A DNA stretch of 64,000 bases from Flavobacterium davisii (GTDB lineage: Bacteria; Bacteroidota; Bacteroidia; Flavobacteriales; Flavobacteriaceae): assembly GCF_019565505.1 (NCBI RefSeq), contig NZ_CP067378.1, forward strand, positions 1,488,001 to 1,552,000, given 5' to 3'. The position numbers and the translations under genes are program-made. Positions 29,013-40,527 of the stretch are shown in pieces; position 1 is the stretch's first letter; each line of letters opens with the position of its first letter. A model generated the notes under the pieces. The model saw only the letters and a program-made list of their open reading frames with translations, was not told the DNA's origin and did no database searches.

Positions 29013-30631
29013 ATGAATTTCCCTTCCGTAAACCCTACTAAAACAACTGCTTGGAATAAATTAAAAAAACATTTTACCGAAATACAAGACATTTCTATGC
29101 AAGAAATGTTTAGAAATGACACAAAAGAGCAGAAAAATTCCATGTTGAATGGAATCATTTTCTCTTAGATTATTCAAAAAACAGAATTAACGAAACGACA
29201 TTATCATTATTAATAGAATTAGCAGAAGAATGCTTATTAAAAGAAGCGATAACCTTACAATTTTCTGGAAGTAAAATAAACAAAACTGAAAACCGAGCAG
29301 TATTACATACTGCTCTAAGAGCACCTAAAACAGCCGAACTACATTTAGATAATACAAATATCATTCAAGATATATGGGAGGTAAAAGAAAAGATAAAACA
29401 ATTTTCTGAGGAAATTATTCTTGGAAAAAGAAAAGGATATAGCGGTAAGCCTTTTACAGACATCGTAAATATAGGCATTGGAGGTTCTGATTTGGGACCT
29501 GCTATGGTAACGGAAGCCCTATCCTATTACCAAAATCATCTTAAAATTCATTTTATTTCTAATATTGATGGAGACCATTCCTTTGAAATCTTAAAAAACT
29601 TAAATCCTGAAACCACTTTATTTATCGTTGTTTCAAAGACATTTACAACACAAGAAACTCTTGCCAATGCTTTTATTGCTAAAAAATGGTTATTAGCACA
29701 TACTGATGAACAATTTATAAAGAATCATTTTGTAGCAGTTTCAACGGAAATAAAAAAGACAGTAGAATTTGGAATAGATACTAATAATATTTTTCCCATT
29801 TGGGATTGGGTAGGAGGTCGTTTTTCATTATGGGGAGCTGTCGGTCTTTCTATTGCCTTATCTATAGGATACGAACAATACGAACAATTATTGTCTGGAG
29901 CTTACAAAATGGATCAGCATTTTAAAGATACCCCATTAAATAAAAACATTCCCGTTATTATGGGACTTTTAAGTATTTGGTACAACAATTTCTTTAATGC
30001 AGAAACAGAAGCTATTATTCCCTATACGCAATATTTACAAAAATTTGCTCCTTACCTTCAACAAGGTATTATGGAAAGTAATGGAAAAAAAGTAAGTCGT
30101 TTAGGTGTTCCTGTAGATTATCAAACAGGTACTATTATTTGGGGAGAACCGAGAACAAATTCTCAACACGCTTTCTTCCAACTTATACACCAAGGCACTA
30201 AATTAATCCCTACCGACTTTATAGGATTTAAAAAATCATTACATGGTAATGTAGCGCATCATCAAAAACTCATGGCTAATTTTTTTGCTCAAACGGAAGC
30301 ATTATTAAATGGAAAGAATGAAAAACAAGTAATAAGTGAACTTGAAAAACGAAATCTAGATAAAGTCAAACAACAAGAATTATTACCATATAAAATATTT
30401 GAAGGAAACAAACCAACTAATACTCTTTTAATAAACCAACTTACACCCGAAACATTAGGAAGTTTAATTGCATTATATGAACACAAAATATATGTACAAG
30501 GAGTCATCTGGAACATTTTTAGTTATGATCAATGGGGAGTAGAATTAGGTAAAGAACTAGCCCATAAAATTTTAGAAGAATTTAACACCCCCATTTTGAA
30601 TCACACGATTCTTCCACCCTATTCCTGTTAA
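29013..30631 (+). CDS. pgi: Glucose-6-phosphate isomerase
   Basis: The enzyme interconverts glucose-6-phosphate and fructose-6-phosphate. From ATG 29013 (MNFPSVNPTKTTAWNKL) the frame breaks near 29125-29135 (missing A in an A-run) and then continues with the family signatures: NIGIGGSDLGPAM, FIVVSKTFTTQETL and WVGGRFSLWGAVGLS. The end reads NTPILNH then loses the expected DSST; another frame has DSSTLFLLNKFIKE to ~30651, so a last indel near 30604 is likely and the real end may be 20 bases later. Product ~540 aa. Confidence 0.87.
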
Positions 30632-30679
30632 ATAAATTTATAAAGGAATAAGTTTTTGTAAAAAAAGACAAAAAACAGA

Positions 30680-30718
30680 GTTGAATGTGATTTTATAAAC
30701 AAAAAAATCACATTCAAC
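30680..30718 (+). terminator. Terminator after pgi
   Basis: A long hairpin with arms GTTGAATGTGATTTT and AAAATCACATTCAAC and a short A-rich loop follows pgi. It lacks a long T-run, so efficiency is uncertain. Confidence 0.55.
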
Positions 30719-30753
30719 CTATAGTTGTGTTAAAGTTTTTTTAAAAATTAACA

Positions 30754-30785
30754 TTGCCTTAACATTGCCTCATTAAATATGTTTG
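30754..30785 (+). promoter_or_regulatory. Promoter of TonB-dependent receptor gene
   Basis: TTG at 30754-30756 and TATGTTTG at 30778-30785, spaced by 21 bases, fit the Bacteroidetes consensus. The receptor ATG is 39 bases downstream. Confidence 0.6.
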
Positions 30786-30824
30786 AATTTTGTACCATCA
30801 CTTTTAAATCTAAAAACACAACAA

Positions 30825-33572
30825 ATGAAGAACATGAAAAATTGGTTTTTGGCAACTATGATGTTAGCTTGTGCTTCCTTTTTTGCACAAAATAAGATCA
30901 TGGGAACGATCCAAGATGAAACAGGTGCACTACCCGGTGCAAATGTGGCTCTTGAAGGAACGAGGCAAAATGTATCATCAGCTTTTGATGGTGGGTTTTT
31001 AATAGAAACTAAAAACACAAAAGGAAATTTATTAATTACTTATTTAGGTTTTGAACCCAAAAGAGTCGCTTTTACCGTTTCTAATGGAAAAGCAGATCTA
31101 GGCATTATAGTATTAAAAGATAAAGGAAATGTATTAGGAGAAGTTGTCATTAAATCTACTGTAGTAGATATTGCAAAAGATCGTAAAACTCCTGTAGCCG
31201 TTTCAACAATTAAAGCATCTGAAATCAGAGAAAAATTAGGAACAAAGGAATTTCCTGAAATATTAGCAACTACTCCATCTGTATACGCAACAAAGTCGGG
31301 AGGGGGATTTGGTGATTCGCGTGTTAACATTCGTGGTTTTGATCAAAAAAATATTGCCGTTATGATAAATGGTGTACCAGTAAACGATATGGAGAATGGT
31401 TTAGTTTTCTGGAGTAACTGGGCTGGTTTATCAGATGTAACAACTGCTATGCAAGTACAAAGAGGATTAGGATCTTCAAAATTAGCAATATCTTCTGTAG
31501 GAGGAACAATTAATGTTGTTACTCGAACAGCAGACGCTAAAAAAGGAGGTAGTTTATCAGCAACCATTGCAAATAATGACCATATAAAAACATTGGCATC
31601 ATATTCAACAGGTAAACTCGAAAACGGGCTATCTGCTTCTTTCTTATTAAGTAGTACACAAGGAAATGGATATGCTAATGGGACTAAGTATTTTGGGCAA
31701 AGTTATTTCATTGGTTTGGGATATGATATTAATGAAAAACACAATTTACAATTTACATTCACAGGTGCTCCACAATGGCATAACCAAAGAAGTTTTGCAA
31801 ATACTATTGCTGATTATATTAAATATGGTTCAAATGGAGAACCTAATATAAAATACAATTCAGATTGGGGTTATTTGAATGGACAAGAATATTCTTGGGT
31901 TACTAACTACTATCACAAACCTGTAGCTTCCCTTAATTATGATATTAAATTTAGCGATAAAGTAAAATTATCTTCTGTTTTTTACGGTTCTTGGGGACGT
32001 GGGGCAGGTTCAGGCTTTACAGGCAAAACACCTACAACATTTAAGACCGCTAGTGGATTAGTTCCGTTTAATGACTTCGTAGCTTTCAATAGAGGAGAGT
32101 ATGTAGCATCTAAAGGAGAATCTGTAACTCCAATAACAGGACCCCAAATTTCACCCAATTCAAATGGTTTATATCTAACAGATAGAGCCACAGGCTTTAC
32201 TAAAAGAGCTAATATAAATTCACACGACTGGTATGGTGCTATTATAAACTTAAATACTAAGTTAAGTAAAACATTAACTTTAGATTTTGGTATAGATGCA
32301 AGAACTTATATAGGCTACCATTTCAGAAATTTGGTTGATTTATTAGGAGCAGATGGTTTTAAAGATAATAGAGATATAAACAATCCTAATAGAGTTTTAT
32401 ATCAGACATACTCAGCAAAGCCTTCATTTAACCCTTGGAGCAATGTAAAAGACCAAGAAAGAATTGAATATAATAATGATGGACATGTTAGATGGTATGG
32501 TGCATTTACACAATTAGAATATTCAACAGATAAGTTAACAGCTTTTTTTCAAGGAGCAGTATCACAACAAGGATTTAAACGCGTAGATACATTTACATAC
32601 AAAGTATCAGATCCTTTATATTCAACAGATTACAAAAATATAATAGGCGGAAATATAAAAGGAGGACTAAATTATAATATTAACGAAAAAATGAATATTT
32701 TCGTTAATGGAGGTTATTACTCAAAACAACCTTTTTACAACGCTGTTTACCCTAACAACCTTTCTATAGTAGCAGGAAATCTTACAAATGAAAAAATACT
32801 AGGATTAGAAGGTGGATATGGTTTTAAATCTTCTATTTTTAATGCTAATTTAAATGTATACTATACTAGTTGGAAAGATCGCTTCCAAAGACAATTAGAT
32901 TTTGATGTTGCAAATGTAGGAGGCTACTATAACTTCAGCGGTATTCAACAAGTACACAAAGGTATTGAGTTAGAGACAAGCATAAAACCGATTGACAATT
33001 TAACAATTAACCTAATGGGTTCTATCGGTGATTGGAGATATAAAAACAATGCTACAAGTGATCGTTTTGATGCTAACAATAATCAAATTACAGGAGGAAA
33101 ACCAGAAACGTTGTATTTAGACAACCTGAAAGTAGGTGATGTAGCTCAAACTACAGCTAGTGCAGGTGCAACTTATGAAATTCTAAAAGGACTAAAAGTT
33201 GATGCTACCTATTTATACACAGACAAACTATATGCTGCTATAAACACTCAAAATTTCACATCTGCTAACAATAAAGGCGCATTACAATTACCTAGTTATG
33301 GTTTATTAGATGCTGGTTTTTCGTTTAAAACATATAGAGTAAAAGATAGTAACGACTATTTTAACTTTAGAGTGAATATAAATAATGTCTTAAATACTGT
33401 TTATATTTCTGAATCTAGAACTAATATTTTTGCAGATGATCAAGTAGCTAATGCTCCAGCTGGTACAACTTATGCAAATTCAAACCGTTTGTACAAAGGA
33501 ATAGCTAATGCCAATCAAGTATTCTTTGGTTTTGGTAGAACGTGGAACTTTACGTTTTCCTATAACTTCTAA
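30825..33572 (+). CDS. TonB-dependent receptor with CarboxypepD-like domain
   Basis: Outer-membrane active transporter of unknown substrate. The product (915 aa from ATG 30825, MKNMKNWFLATMM) has a signal peptide, a carboxypeptidase-regulatory-like domain (GTIQDETGALPGANVALEGT), a plug domain (VNIRGFDQKNIAVMINGVPV and SVGGTINVVTR) and a beta-barrel ending in an aromatic strand (WNFTFSYNF). I prefer the ATG at 30825 over 30783 because the signal peptide begins there and the earlier one overlaps the promoter. No SusD partner is adjacent, so a siderophore or small-molecule substrate is more likely than a glycan. Frame intact. Confidence 0.85.
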   Translation: MKNMKNWFLATMMLACASFFAQNKIMGTIQDETGALPGANVALEGTRQNVSSAFDGGFLIETKNTKGNLLITYLGFEPKRVAFTVSNGKADLGIIVLKDKGNVLGEVVIKSTVVDIAKDRKTPVAVSTIKASEIREKLGTKEFPEILATTPSVYATKSGGGFGDSRVNIRGFDQKNIAVMINGVPVNDMENGLVFWSNWAGLSDVTTAMQVQRGLGSSKLAISSVGGTINVVTRTADAKKGGSLSATIANNDHIKTLASYSTGKLENGLSASFLLSSTQGNGYANGTKYFGQSYFIGLGYDINEKHNLQFTFTGAPQWHNQRSFANTIADYIKYGSNGEPNIKYNSDWGYLNGQEYSWVTNYYHKPVASLNYDIKFSDKVKLSSVFYGSWGRGAGSGFTGKTPTTFKTASGLVPFNDFVAFNRGEYVASKGESVTPITGPQISPNSNGLYLTDRATGFTKRANINSHDWYGAIINLNTKLSKTLTLDFGIDARTYIGYHFRNLVDLLGADGFKDNRDINNPNRVLYQTYSAKPSFNPWSNVKDQERIEYNNDGHVRWYGAFTQLEYSTDKLTAFFQGAVSQQGFKRVDTFTYKVSDPLYSTDYKNIIGGNIKGGLNYNINEKMNIFVNGGYYSKQPFYNAVYPNNLSIVAGNLTNEKILGLEGGYGFKSSIFNANLNVYYTSWKDRFQRQLDFDVANVGGYYNFSGIQQVHKGIELETSIKPIDNLTINLMGSIGDWRYKNNATSDRFDANNNQITGGKPETLYLDNLKVGDVAQTTASAGATYEILKGLKVDATYLYTDKLYAAINTQNFTSANNKGALQLPSYGLLDAGFSFKTYRVKDSNDYFNFRVNINNVLNTVYISESRTNIFADDQVANAPAGTTYANSNRLYKGIANANQVFFGFGRTWNFTFSYNF

Positions 33573-33601
33573 TACACTATATATCTTATAAAAATAAGCC
33601 C

Positions 33602-33650
33602 CCGCCTTTCTTAATTATTGAGAACAATAAATAAGAAAGGCGGTTTTTTT
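33602..33650 (+). terminator. Terminator after TonB receptor gene
   Basis: Arms CCGCCTTTCTTA (33602-33613) and TAAGAAAGGCGG (33632-33643) followed by T7: a strong intrinsic terminator. Confidence 0.88.
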
Positions 33651-33688
33651 ATTATTAGTATTATATTTCACTTATAACTTTAGCATCA

Positions 33689-33770
33689 AACCCAGATTTC
33701 ATATAGACTTCGTTATAAAACAAAATATACCAATAAGTTCAAGTGTTCATGAAAAATAGGTTAAATCCTC
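33689..33770. repeat. Degenerate copy of the palindromic element
   Basis: The stretch ACCCAGATTTCATATAGACTTCG followed by TTCAAGTGTTCATG resembles the left half of 24211-24397. The right half is lost. Confidence 0.5.
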
Positions 33771-33864
33771 GGTTGTAATATACATTCATAGCACAGATCC
33801 ATTCTATATTTGGTAAATACTCTAGGTGAAATAATTTCTATATCTAAACATCCTTTACGTTCTG

Positions 33865-34362
33865 CTATATTAATTGGTCTTTATAACCCCAAAAGATATA
33901 AACAAATAAACCTAAATAAGCAATACAAACAAATAGTTTAATTAGTGTAGAAGTAACAAAACCAATAAATGCACCTAATGCAGCTTTAAATGCTCTTTTA
34001 TGATTTTGAGAATCAAAAAACAATTCACCCAAGTAAGCTCCTACAAAAGGCCCTACTAAAAAACCAATAGGAGGAATAAAAAGACCAACGATTAGCCCAA
34101 TATTTGTTCCCAAAACACCATATTTAGATCCGCCAAAACGTTTTGTTCCTTGTGCTGGAATTAAATAATCAAAAATGATAACAATTATAGTGACTAACAG
34201 ACTTATTCCTAAAATCCAATAATTAAAAGGAATAGCTTTGGTAAGATACAAAAATAACAATCCAACCCAGCTCAAACTTGGCCCGGGTAACGCAGGCAAA
34301 ACGCTTCCTATAACCCCTATTAAAACACATAAAAAACCAATAATTACCAATGCTAAATCCAT
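33865..34362 (-). CDS. DUF456 membrane protein
   Basis: The 165-aa product has four to five hydrophobic segments with Gly- and Pro-rich loops (LPALPGPSLSW, IGFLVGPFVGAYLGE), the layout of the DUF456 family of small integral membrane proteins. The function of the family is not known. It is a single minus-strand gene, divergent from the lipoprotein at 34419. Confidence 0.78.
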   Translation of the reverse strand: MDLALVIIGFLCVLIGVIGSVLPALPGPSLSWVGLLFLYLTKAIPFNYWILGISLLVTIIVIIFDYLIPAQGTKRFGGSKYGVLGTNIGLIVGLFIPPIGFLVGPFVGAYLGELFFDSQNHKRAFKAALGAFIGFVTSTLIKLFVCIAYLGLFVYIFWGYKDQLI

Positions 34363-34418
34363 AAAATATTTTATTATTTTTGTCCTATAAATGTAAAAAC
34401 TAAAAAGAATTTGACATA

Positions 34419-34895
34419 ATGAACCTTATAAAAAATAATTTATTAGTATTGATCGCTTCATTTTCTGTAGTGAGCTGTCAATATTTTGAAAAAAAAGAAC
34501 CAAACAAAGAAGATCTTTTAAAAAAAGAATTGAGTAAAATAAATTGGTATACAGTAGATGAATATCCTTCTATAATGGAATGTGAATCTATAGCAGATAA
34601 AGAATTAAGAAAAGAATGCTTTTTTCAAACATTAACCAAAAATATTTATGAAAAAATAACAACCGATACTGTTAAAACATTATTACCCAGACTAGATTCT
34701 TTAAAAATACGGGTTGTAATTTATCCTAATTCAAAAGTAGATTTTTCGACAATATTACCATCTAGTGCGGTGGATCCTGAATACACAGATAGTATTTTAC
34801 GCTCTAAATTGGTTCATTTTCCTGTAATTGAACCTGCTATAAAAAGAGGAATGAAAGTAAAATCAGAATTTTTCATCCCAATTAAATTAAAATAG
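34419..34895 (+). CDS. Lipoprotein of unknown function
   Basis: The 158-aa product has a lipoprotein signal (ASFSVVSCQ, Cys at residue ~21) and then a charged soluble body with two further Cys (MECESIADKELRKECFF). No family was recognised. It converges with the glycosyltransferase gene, 4 bases away. Confidence 0.6.
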   Translation: MNLIKNNLLVLIASFSVVSCQYFEKKEPNKEDLLKKELSKINWYTVDEYPSIMECESIADKELRKECFFQTLTKNIYEKITTDTVKTLLPRLDSLKIRVVIYPNSKVDFSTILPSSAVDPEYTDSILRSKLVHFPVIEPAIKRGMKVKSEFFIPIKLK

Positions 34896-34899
34896 TTTT

Positions 34900-36007
34900 T
34901 TACTTCATAAAGGTTCTTCCTTTCCAACTATATTGACCAAATAAGGAATAAATTACAACGAATGAACTAAAAAAAGCGTAAAGAAAAATAGAAAGAATTA
35001 AAAACCTTAATGGTTTTTCAAAATATTGAGAAGATATTCTAAATAAAACATAATCAACTAAAGACTTAATGGCTAAAACCATAATTAAGAGTTTACCTCC
35101 AAAACCAAAAAAAAGAGAACTACAAACGAGTAATATAAGAACAAAATTCATCAAAAAAACAGAAAGTCCTAATTGTTTACTATAAATAGATTGATAATTT
35201 CCTGTCTTACTTGCCCATCTGACCCGTTGATAAAATAATCTTTTAAAGGTAGGTTCCGTTTTTGTATAAACGGTGGCTTTTTTATTTTTAAGAAAATAAA
35301 CTCTTTTTAAATCTTTTTTATTGCTTTCTGAAGTAAAAAAACATCGTCGCCACTAGCAATTTTTTCATTTCCTTCAAAACCTTTTAAATCCTCAAAAAAA
35401 GATTTTAGATAACAAAAATTAGCCCCATTACACATAAAAGCTTGACTATTCCCAAAACTACCTATAGTAGTACCTTGTAAACTTAACAAATCTAGATACT
35501 GAAAATTTTGTAAAAAATTTTTAATAGGATTAAATAAGACACCTGATGCTACCATTTTAGGTTTATTTTCCTGAATAAAAGCATCATAAATAGTTAACCA
35601 TTCCTTATTCACTATACAATCTGCATCCGTGGTGATAATCCAATCATTTTGAGCTATAGCAATAGCTGTATTAATAGCGTCTTTTTAGGAGCATCAGATT
35701 TTCGAATAGTATCTATCAAAACTATTTTATAATTATAATCTAACACCTCAAATTTAACATCTGAATCATCGTCTACCAAAATAACTTCAAATAAATAACT
35801 CGGATAATTTATTTTTTTAAAGGAAGCTAGCAAATTGGGTAAGTTTTCATTCTCATTTCGAAAAGGAACAATTATTGAAAATGTAGTTTTAGGATCGACT
35901 TGCTTATATGAAAATTTTTTAACCTTAGTAAAACCAACGCATAACCAAAAAATATTGATGCTATAGCCAACTAAAATTAAATAAATTATCAATATAAAAA
36001 CATCCAT
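34900..36007 (-). CDS. Family 2 glycosyltransferase, membrane-bound
   Basis: Parts in order: an N-terminal membrane helix, the GT-A start TFSIIVPFRNEN, the acidic motif LVDDDSD, the TTDADC motif (35620-35650), QRVRW (the Q..RW motif of processive GT2 enzymes) near 35220, and two to three C-terminal membrane helices. The frame breaks at ~35685 and ~35312, both in T/A runs; with these restored the length is ~369 aa. Its start overlaps the stop of the flippase-like gene by one base, so the pair is translationally coupled. Product: probably a lipid-linked or cell-surface glycan. Confidence 0.78.
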
Positions 36008-36963
36008 TATTGTTCTTGTTTATTTGATTTTATCAATTTAAAATTTAGCACAAAATAACTTCCTATAACTACAGGTAAAACAGTATTTAAAATCCACATT
36101 AAACTACTAATAAAAAGAACAATCCATTCATTCACTTTTAATAACCCAAAGAAAAAAACAGCTACACTTCCCTTTATCGCAAAATCCAAAAATTGAAAGG
36201 AAGGCAATGATGATGCTAAAAAATATACCGATGTAATTACACTCATCAGAAGTAAGTAAGGTAAATCAACCCCAAAAAATAAAAACAAAAAATAATATTG
36301 ATGAGAAAATGTTAAATAGCGCAAAAAACCCAAAAACACATTTTTTTGATGTATCTTTTTAGGAATTGTATTGATTTTATACACCAGTCCTTCTATAGAA
36401 TATTTTCCTATTTTAATCTTTTTTAAGAATATAATTGTTAGTATTAAAAAGATAGAAAAACCTAAAATAGCAAAAATCATTTTAGAACTTATGACTTCAA
36501 AATGCGCATTAAAATACAACAATCCCAGTATGCCAAAAAATACGGTTAAGATTAACTGAACACCATTACAAATAAGATTTAAAAAAATAACCTTGGAAGT
36601 TTGACTCTTCTGAAAAAACAAAGCTTTACCTGCATATTCTCCTATTCCGTTAGGTGTAAACAAAGCTAAAGTTAAGGCCCCTAAAACCTGTTTTGTAGAT
36701 TCAACTAATGAAATAGTCTTTATCTCTTGAACTAAATTTTGCCATTTTAAAATTTCGATAAACCGGTTTAAAACAGATAAAAATAAGATAAAAACAATCG
36801 TATACCAAGGTTGTTTTGATAAAATTTGATTTTTAAAACGATTAAAATCTACAGCGGATTGAGTCGACAACTTTTCATATATAAAATAAAAAGCTCCTCC
36901 TACAACAATTAGTTTAAGAAGAAGTGTCAAGAATTGTTTAGATTTGTTGGGTATTTTTTGCAT
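36007..36963 (-). CDS. Flippase-like (LPG synthase TM domain) membrane protein
   Basis: The 318-aa product has seven to eight membrane segments and the family pattern of the lysylphosphatidylglycerol synthase/UPF0104 membrane domain (FLSVLNRFIEILKWQNL, FTPNGIGEYAGKAL). It is co-transcribed with the GT2 gene. Such pairs often move or modify lipids or lipid-linked sugars. The catalytic synthase domain is absent. Confidence 0.75.
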   Translation of the reverse strand: MQKIPNKSKQFLTLLLKLIVVGGAFYFIYEKLSTQSAVDFNRFKNQILSKQPWYTIVFILFLSVLNRFIEILKWQNLVQEIKTISLVESTKQVLGALTLALFTPNGIGEYAGKALFFQKSQTSKVIFLNLICNGVQLILTVFFGILGLLYFNAHFEVISSKMIFAILGFSIFLILTIIFLKKIKIGKYSIEGLVYKINTIPKKIHQKNVFLGFLRYLTFSHQYYFLFLFFGVDLPYLLLMSVITSVYFLASSLPSFQFLDFAIKGSVAVFFFGLLKVNEWIVLFISSLMWILNTVLPVVIGSYFVLNFKLIKSNKQEQ

Positions 36964-37017
36964 TGGAGCAAAGTAACAAAACTTTGAACTTGAAACTTAA
37001 AACTTGAAATAAAAAAT

Positions 37018-37576
37018 TTGACAAACGAAAGAATAATTTTAGGTATTGATCCGAGGAACTACTATTATGGGATTTGGATTAATTAAAGTCGTAAATAAAA
37101 AAATGGAATTTATTCAATTAAATGAATTACTATTAAACAAGTATGATAATCATTATTTAAAACTCCAAAAAATTTTTGAACGGACTATAGAATTAATAGA
37201 CACGTATCATCCTGATGAAATTGCCATTGAAGCCCCTTTTTTTGGCAAAAATGTACAATCAATGCTAAAATTAGGACGTGCACAAGGAGTCGCTATGGCA
37301 GCGGGCTTATCACGCCAGATACCTATAACGGAATATGAACCTAAAAAAATAAAAATGGCAATTACAGGAAATGGTAATGCCAGTAAAGAACAAGTAGCTA
37401 AAATGCTTCAACAGCTTTTAAAATTAAAAGAACTTCCTAAAAATTTAGATTCTACAGATGGTTTAGCCGCCGCAGTATGCCATTTTTTTAACTCTGGAAA
37501 AATTGAATTGGGCAAAAGTTATTCTGGTTGGGAAGCATTTGTAAAGCAAAATGAAGAAAGAATAAAAAATAAATAA
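37018..37576 (+). CDS. ruvC: Holliday junction endonuclease RuvC
   Basis: RuvC cuts Holliday junctions. The start codon is TTG at 37018 (LTNERIILGIDPG), because the catalytic Asp motif GIDPG must be near residue 10. One extra base at 37051-37056 (CCGAGG where CCGGG is expected) breaks the frame; the second part has the second acidic motif (IAIEAPFFGKN) and the third (STDGLAAAVCH). Corrected length is 185 aa, normal. Confidence 0.87.
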
Positions 37577-37635
37577 TTTTAGATCGTTTTTCAAACTAAT
37601 TAACTGTTAATTAAAGTTTTCCTACAATTAAAAAT

Positions 37636-38792
37636 ATGTCCGGAATTTACATTCATATACCATTCTGCAAACAAGCATGTCATTATTGTGATTTTCATTT
37701 TTCAACTTCATTTAAAAAAAAGGACGAAATGATTGAAGCATTAGTAAAGGAAATCGTCATGCGAAAAATAGAATTTAGAAATGAGGTAGTGGAAACCATT
37801 TATTTTGGAGGTGGAACTCCTTCTGTATTAGCAATTAAGGATATACAGCTTTTGATTAATGAAGTTTACAAAAATTATAAAGTTGCTAATAATCCAGAAA
37901 TCACCTTAGAAGCTAATCCTGATGATTTAGAAAGAAGTCATTTATTTCAGGATTTAAAATCCGTTGGGATCAACCGTCTTTCTATTGGTATACAGTCCTT
38001 TCATGAAGCAGATTTACAACTAATGAATCGTGCACATAACGCACATCAAGCAAAAAAAAGTTTAAAATTGGCCACCCAATATTTTGATAATATTTCAGTC
38101 GATCTAATATATGGAATTCCGGGGTTAACAAATAAAATGTGGTTAGACAATATTCAAGTCTTATTAGATCTAAATATTCCTCATATTTCCAGTTATGCTT
38201 TAACTGTTGAATCCAAAACCGCTTTACAAAAATTTATCCAAGCTGGTAAAATTTCATCTCCAGACGAAGAAATTGCTCACGAACAGTTTTTGTTACTTGT
38301 TGACACTTTAGAAAAAAAAGGTTTTATACATTATGAATTATCCAATTTTGGAAAAGAAAATTATTTTTCTAGAAATAATTCAGCCTATTGGTTAGGAAAA
38401 AATACCCGGGCATAGGCCCTTCTGCTCATAGCTATAACGGAATTAATCGAAGTTGGAATATAACCAATAATTCACTATACATAAAATCGTTACAAGAAAA
38501 CAAATTACCAACGGAAATAGAAACTCTTACGTTAACAGATCGTTACAATGAGTATGTAATGACAGGATTACGAACTGTTTGGGGCGTTTCTTTAGAACGA
38601 ATTAGAAAAGAATTTGGAAATAACTATTTTGAATATCTAATAAAAAATGTACAACCATTCCTAAATAATGAACAATTGATATTAAAAGACAATATCTTAA
38701 AAACCACACGCAAAGGAAAATTCTTTTGTGATGGCATAGCAAGTGATTTATTTTTTTTAAATTTGAATAACCACGAGGGACATCTAAAATGA
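37636..38792 (+). CDS. hemW: HemW-type radical SAM protein
   Basis: The N-terminal radical SAM cluster motif CKQACHYCDFHF is clear, then FGGGTPS and ITLEANPDD. HemW proteins insert heme or resemble coproporphyrinogen III oxidase. The frame breaks at ~38395-38405 (A-run next to CCCGGG), between LSNFGKENYFSRNNSAYWLG and GIGPSAHSYNG. Corrected length is 385 aa. The gene is separate from other heme genes. From 38793 to 38945 I see no gene. Confidence 0.85.
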
Positions 38793-38945
38793 AATTATAA
38801 GAAAAGTAGTACTAATTAATTTGTTACCTTACTTCAGGAAGGATTGTATTATTTAGGACTATGCCATTTTTCCCCTTGATTGAAATGACAAAATTAAGAT
38901 CTTTTTCAATAGCTTTTGTGTAATTTTTGTGCGTTTTATACTAAA

Positions 38946-39738
38946 ATGATTTTAAAAGTAGACCATCTTATTTTCGACTTATCAAAACCCTTTGATATTT
39001 CGATCCCATTAAGTAATACCGAGAAAAATCCAATTGCTTGGTACATAGAAAAACCAATAATAGAACCCGTTCGCTTTGATGAGTGGGTTGGTAAAGTCTC
39101 CGAGGGCAGTTCAGTTAATTTTAATTCCATCCTTTTCAACCCCCCACGGACATGGTACTCATACGGAATGCTTAGGACATATCACAAGAAATTTTTACAG
39201 TATTAATGACTGTTTAAAAGAATTTTTCTTTATAGCCAAAGTAATTACAATACAGCCTGAACCAATGGATGAAGATTTTATTATTACAAAAAAAAGAGTA
39301 GAAGACAAACTCATAACTTTAAGTGAAAAAGAAAAAGCTTTTCATCCTTTTCAAGCACTAATAATACGTACTATCCCTAATAATAAAGATAAAAAATCAA
39401 AAAAGTACTCAAACACAAATCCTCCTTATCTAACGGAAGAAACGGCGGTTTATTTACGAGAAATAGGCATTAAACACCTGTTAATTGATTTACCTAGTAT
39501 AGATAGAGAAAATGATGAAGGCAAGTTATTAGCTCATAAAGCATTTTGGAATGTAAAAAATATAAATCAATTAAATCCTGATGCTCGTATGGATTGTACA
39601 ATTACCGAAATGATTTTTGTTGATAATATAATTACCGATGGTACCTACTTGCTAAATTTACAAATAGCTTCTTTTGAAAATGATGCAAGCCCTAGTAAGC
39701 CCATTTTGTATGCTAAAAACCATCCCAAAACACGCTAA
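38946..39738 (+). CDS. Cyclase-family (PF04199-type) metal hydrolase
   Basis: The start is ATG 38946 (MILKVDHLIFDLSKPFDISIPL). One extra C near 39140 breaks the frame exactly before the metal-binding motif HGHGTHTECLGH, which then continues. Near the end, LLIDLPSIDRENDEGKLLAHKAFW is typical for the family. Members include kynurenine formamidase. Because tryptophan dioxygenase is also present in this window, such a role is possible, but the genes are not adjacent. Corrected length is 263 aa. Confidence 0.72.
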
Positions 39739-39739
39739 A

Positions 39740-40144
39740 ATGTTAGTAGAAGTTTCAACCGATAAATCCAGATTAGACATCTCTTTTATTCACCATTTCT
39801 TAAAAGACATTTATTGGTCTGCACCTCGAACGATAGAAGAAGTACAAAAAGCAATAGACTCTTCCTTATGTTTTGGTTTGTATCGCAAAGAAGAACAAAT
39901 TGGTTTTGCTAGAGTAATCACAGATTATGTGATTTTTGCTTATGTAATGGATGTTTTTATAAACGAAGATTATCGAGGAAACGGATACTCTTCAATATTA
40001 ATAAAAAGAATGTTAGAAGATCCCCGTTTACAAGAAGTTAAAATTTGGCGTTTAGCAACCCGAGATGCGCACTTTTTATATGAAAAATTTGGTTTTAAAA
40101 AACTTGCTTATCCTGAACGAATGATGGAAAAAATAATTCAATAA
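39740..40144 (+). CDS. GNAT-family acetyltransferase
   Basis: The start ATG at 39740 is directly after the cyclase stop. The 134-aa product has the GNAT acetyl-CoA loop (INEDYRGNGYSSILIKRML) and the C-terminal YEKFGFKKL motif. Substrate unknown. Frame intact. Confidence 0.82.
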   Translation: MLVEVSTDKSRLDISFIHHFLKDIYWSAPRTIEEVQKAIDSSLCFGLYRKEEQIGFARVITDYVIFAYVMDVFINEDYRGNGYSSILIKRMLEDPRLQEVKIWRLATRDAHFLYEKFGFKKLAYPERMMEKIIQ

Positions 40145-40154
40145 ATGATACAAA

Positions 40155-40527
40155 ATGAATATAGAACAACTTTATGATTTTTGCTTATCCAAAAAAGGCG
40201 TTACTGAGCATTTCCCCTTTGACCAAGATATTTTAGTTTTTAAAGTAGGAGGCAAAATATTTTGTTTAACTTCTTTAAACGAGTGGGAAAAAGGAAGCCC
40301 TTCTCTAAATCTAAAATGTGATCCTGAAAAAGCACAACAATTACGCGTAGAATATAATGCTATACGACCAAGGTTATCACATGAATAAAAAACACTGGAA
40401 TACCATTAAATATAAAGACGATGTTTCTGATAAGATGATAGTAGAATTAATTAATCATTCCTATGATTTAGTATTTAAAAGCTTAACTCAAAAAATACAA
40501 TTAGAAATATCTAATATAAAATCTTAA
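40155..40527 (+). CDS. MmcQ/YjbR-family DNA-binding-like protein
   Basis: The start (MNIEQLYDFCLSKKGVTEHFPFD) and the later VFKVGGKIFCLTSL and KCDPEKAQQLR are typical of the MmcQ/YjbR family. The frame breaks at 40368-40373 (CCAAGG where CCAGG is expected) and continues as GYHMNKKHWNTI to a stop at 40525-40527; corrected length is 123 aa. The family fold resembles double-wing DNA-binding domains; its job is not known. Confidence 0.78.
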